A stretch of 7,355 bases of DNA from Bacteroidota bacterium. GTDB lineage: Bacteria > Bacteroidota > Rhodothermia > Rhodothermales > Bin80. Made by a program: the position numbers and the translations under genes. Below, piece after piece: positions 6,357-7,355 of the stretch. Numbering within the stretch: the first letter of the stretch is position 1; the number at the start of each line of letters is the position of its first letter. Location of the stretch: positions 1 to 7,355 of the forward strand of contig JAPPBZ010000304.1 of NCBI GenBank assembly GCA_026702635.1, written 5' to 3'. The notes below the pieces were generated by a model. It searched no databases and was not told where the DNA came from. It saw nothing but the letters and a program-made list of their open reading frames with translations.

Positions 6357-7355
6357 CCTTCTGCGATGATTTTACGGGGGGACTCCCGACCCGGCAAAAC
6401 GTGGTCAGGTTGCAATACCTGCAGGTCTGTCCTGGAATTTTGGGGTCAACGATCGCATGCCCGGCCTTGTAATCCCGTCCGAGGGCGTTGAGGGTTTCTC
6501 TCCAGTGCCCGATAAGCTCCGGCAAAGGCTCTTTGCTGACTTTAACCCCCTTATTGCCGATGTCCTGATTTGCGATTCCCTTGAATTTCACATCGCCCAT
6601 CATCAGACTGCCAAAGGAAATCCCGGCGATGGGTGAATCTGCCACGACGGCATAGATCGGCAACTGCGGATCATCGGGACGCTCCCCATCCCACAAGGAG
6701 ACTCTGCATCCGCCCGTCTTGTAGTCAAGGATAAATCTCTCCCCACCTTCGAGTAGATCAACGCGGTCTTCCTGGATACGTATGTCTATTCCAGCCACGG
6801 TTACATCCTGCCCCGCTTCGCGTTCATTTTCATCCACGTCTGCGTTTGTACCAGATATATCTATTCCACCTACCGTTACATCCTGCCGCTTTTCCTGCTC
6901 AAGAACCGTAAAGGGTGTCCGCTCACGCTCAAGAGCCAGCCACTCCCCAATAATTTTCTCTAATCGCGCCTGTTCTACACATAGGAATCGTTCATTTCGA
7001 AGCCCGCCCCGAAAGGATGTCAGCCGATCAAGCTCTTCGCGTACGATCCCCCGCACAAGATCTGCCTCTTCCTGCTCGGACAGGGCCCGCAGCGCCGCCT
7101 GCGTCCTCAGTTGTCGCCAAAGTATATCCAGGACACGATGCATGAGTCTACCACGGTCCTGGGCAGCCAGCCCCGGCTGAGCTATACCGGGTGCGGTTGC
7201 CCCAAGGCGTAGCTCCGCAAATGCTCGAAACGGACAGGCCGCCTGCAACTTGAATAGGCTCGTCCCTCCCCTGACCTTTCCTTCGCCGAAGGGGAGTCCT
7301 TGATGATCCTCAATGAATTCCATCTTCGAAGAGCGTTGAATGCGCTCCCCGAGGC
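6349..7355 (-). CDS. AddB-like PD-(D/E)XK nuclease subunit, 5' part beyond window
   Basis: This is the C-terminal 334 residues of the partner of the helicase downstream. The frame stays open to the window edge with no stop. The ATG at 7323 is an internal codon, because what follows already matches the middle of the family. Numbering from that Met, Cys30 in AACPFRAFAE and C301-x2-C304-x5-C310 match the four-cysteine iron-sulfur staple of AddB. His62 in GRLMHRVL, Asp186/Asp189 in EDRVD, Asp200 and Lys202 in LDYKTG, and Q220-x3-Y224 in QLPIYA form a complete RecB-type nuclease core. The layout resembles TIGR03623, the AddB-like 'probable DNA repair protein' family, which would leave roughly 500 or more residues outside the window. 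A ten-residue strand, QDVTV(G/A)GIDI, occurs twice at 147-156 and 172-181, just before the core. The gene ends in TAA inside the start region of the helicase gene. Whether its N-terminal half is an inactive helicase fold, as in AddB, cannot be seen here. Confidence 0.9.
   Translation of the reverse strand, partial: LGERIQRSSKMEFIEDHQGLPFGEGKVRGGTSLFKLQAACPFRAFAELRLGATAPGIAQPGLAAQDRGRLMHRVLDILWRQLRTQAALRALSEQEEADLVRGIVREELDRLTSFRGGLRNERFLCVEQARLEKIIGEWLALERERTPFTVLEQEKRQDVTVGGIDISGTNADVDENEREAGQDVTVAGIDIRIQEDRVDLLEGGERFILDYKTGGCRVSLWDGERPDDPQLPIYAVVADSPIAGISFGSLMMGDVKFKGIANQDIGNKGVKVSKEPLPELIGHWRETLNALGRDYKAGHAIVDPKIPGQTCRYCNLTTFCRVGSPPVKSSQKDE
6357..6362 (-). promoter_or_regulatory. Shine-Dalgarno-like AGAAGG abutting the helicase ATG
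   Basis: On the minus strand, AGAAGG runs directly into ATG with no spacer, whereas normal initiation needs about 5-9 bases between them. No better site is visible in the preceding 25 bases. The upstream stop lies inside the start (ATGAGTAA), so terminating ribosomes could reinitiate here, with AGAAGG holding them in place. The start itself is backed by protein similarity. Confidence 0.45.
6782..6886 (-). repeat. Two-copy direct repeat, 75-base period, inside the AddB-like nuclease gene
   Basis: Bases 6782-6811 and 6857-6886 match at 26 of 30 positions with an offset of exactly 75, so the reading frame is kept. They encode QDVTVAGIDI and QDVTVGGIDI. Three of the four differences are synonymous (ACG/ACC, GTA/GTG, GAT/GAC) and one changes Gly to Ala. 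The flanks also look related: EQEKR precedes one copy and ENEREAG the other, and ADVDENE follows one while DRVDLLE follows the other. This suggests an in-frame duplication of about 25 codons that has since diverged. Confidence 0.85.

Noticed and set aside
6039..6491. 150-codon plus-strand open frame across the AddB-like/helicase junction
   Set aside because: It is antisense to two real genes, and its composition is that of a shadow frame.

Overview
The window reads as ordinary chromosome from a Gram-negative bacterium, most likely Bacteroidota or Rhodothermota (Rhodothermia or Balneolia-like). This placement is an inference from three things: the TatA helix sequence, the GatA sequence around its catalytic serine (GMCHAALGTDTGGS), and an exported formylglycine-type sulfatase. 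No search was run. I see no RNA gene, CRISPR array, insertion sequence or phage gene.

Layout. Left block, minus strand: tatA (952-1224), then 34 bases, then gatA (start at 917, cut by the left edge). Together they look like a short operon pairing a protein-export component with the catalytic subunit of the tRNA amidotransferase. Positions 1225-1534 are a divergent intergenic region. It holds a 7-3-7 inverted repeat and a doubtful 65-codon reading frame that may be a gene remnant. Middle: a single plus-strand gene for a secreted sulfatase (1535-2938), with no maturase or carbohydrate-utilisation partner in view. A 64-base gap separates it from the right block, which it faces tail to tail.

Right block, minus strand: the 3' part of an AddB-like nuclease gene (6349-7355, cut by the right edge) overlaps by 8 bases a complete AddA/RecB-like helicase-nuclease gene (3003-6356). 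The two products should form a heterodimeric double-strand-break resection enzyme. It would have one motor in the visible part, two RecB-family nuclease domains, and a predicted iron-sulfur staple on the AddB-like subunit. Every catalytic motif I looked for is present.

I found no convincing new system. The most unusual signal is a 75-base-period duplication inside the nuclease domain of the AddB-like protein. It repeats a ten-residue strand directly before the catalytic core. The other points of note are a Shine-Dalgarno sequence that abuts the helicase start codon, a repeated proline-tyrosine motif in the TatA tail, and a possibly transferred AddAB-type locus.
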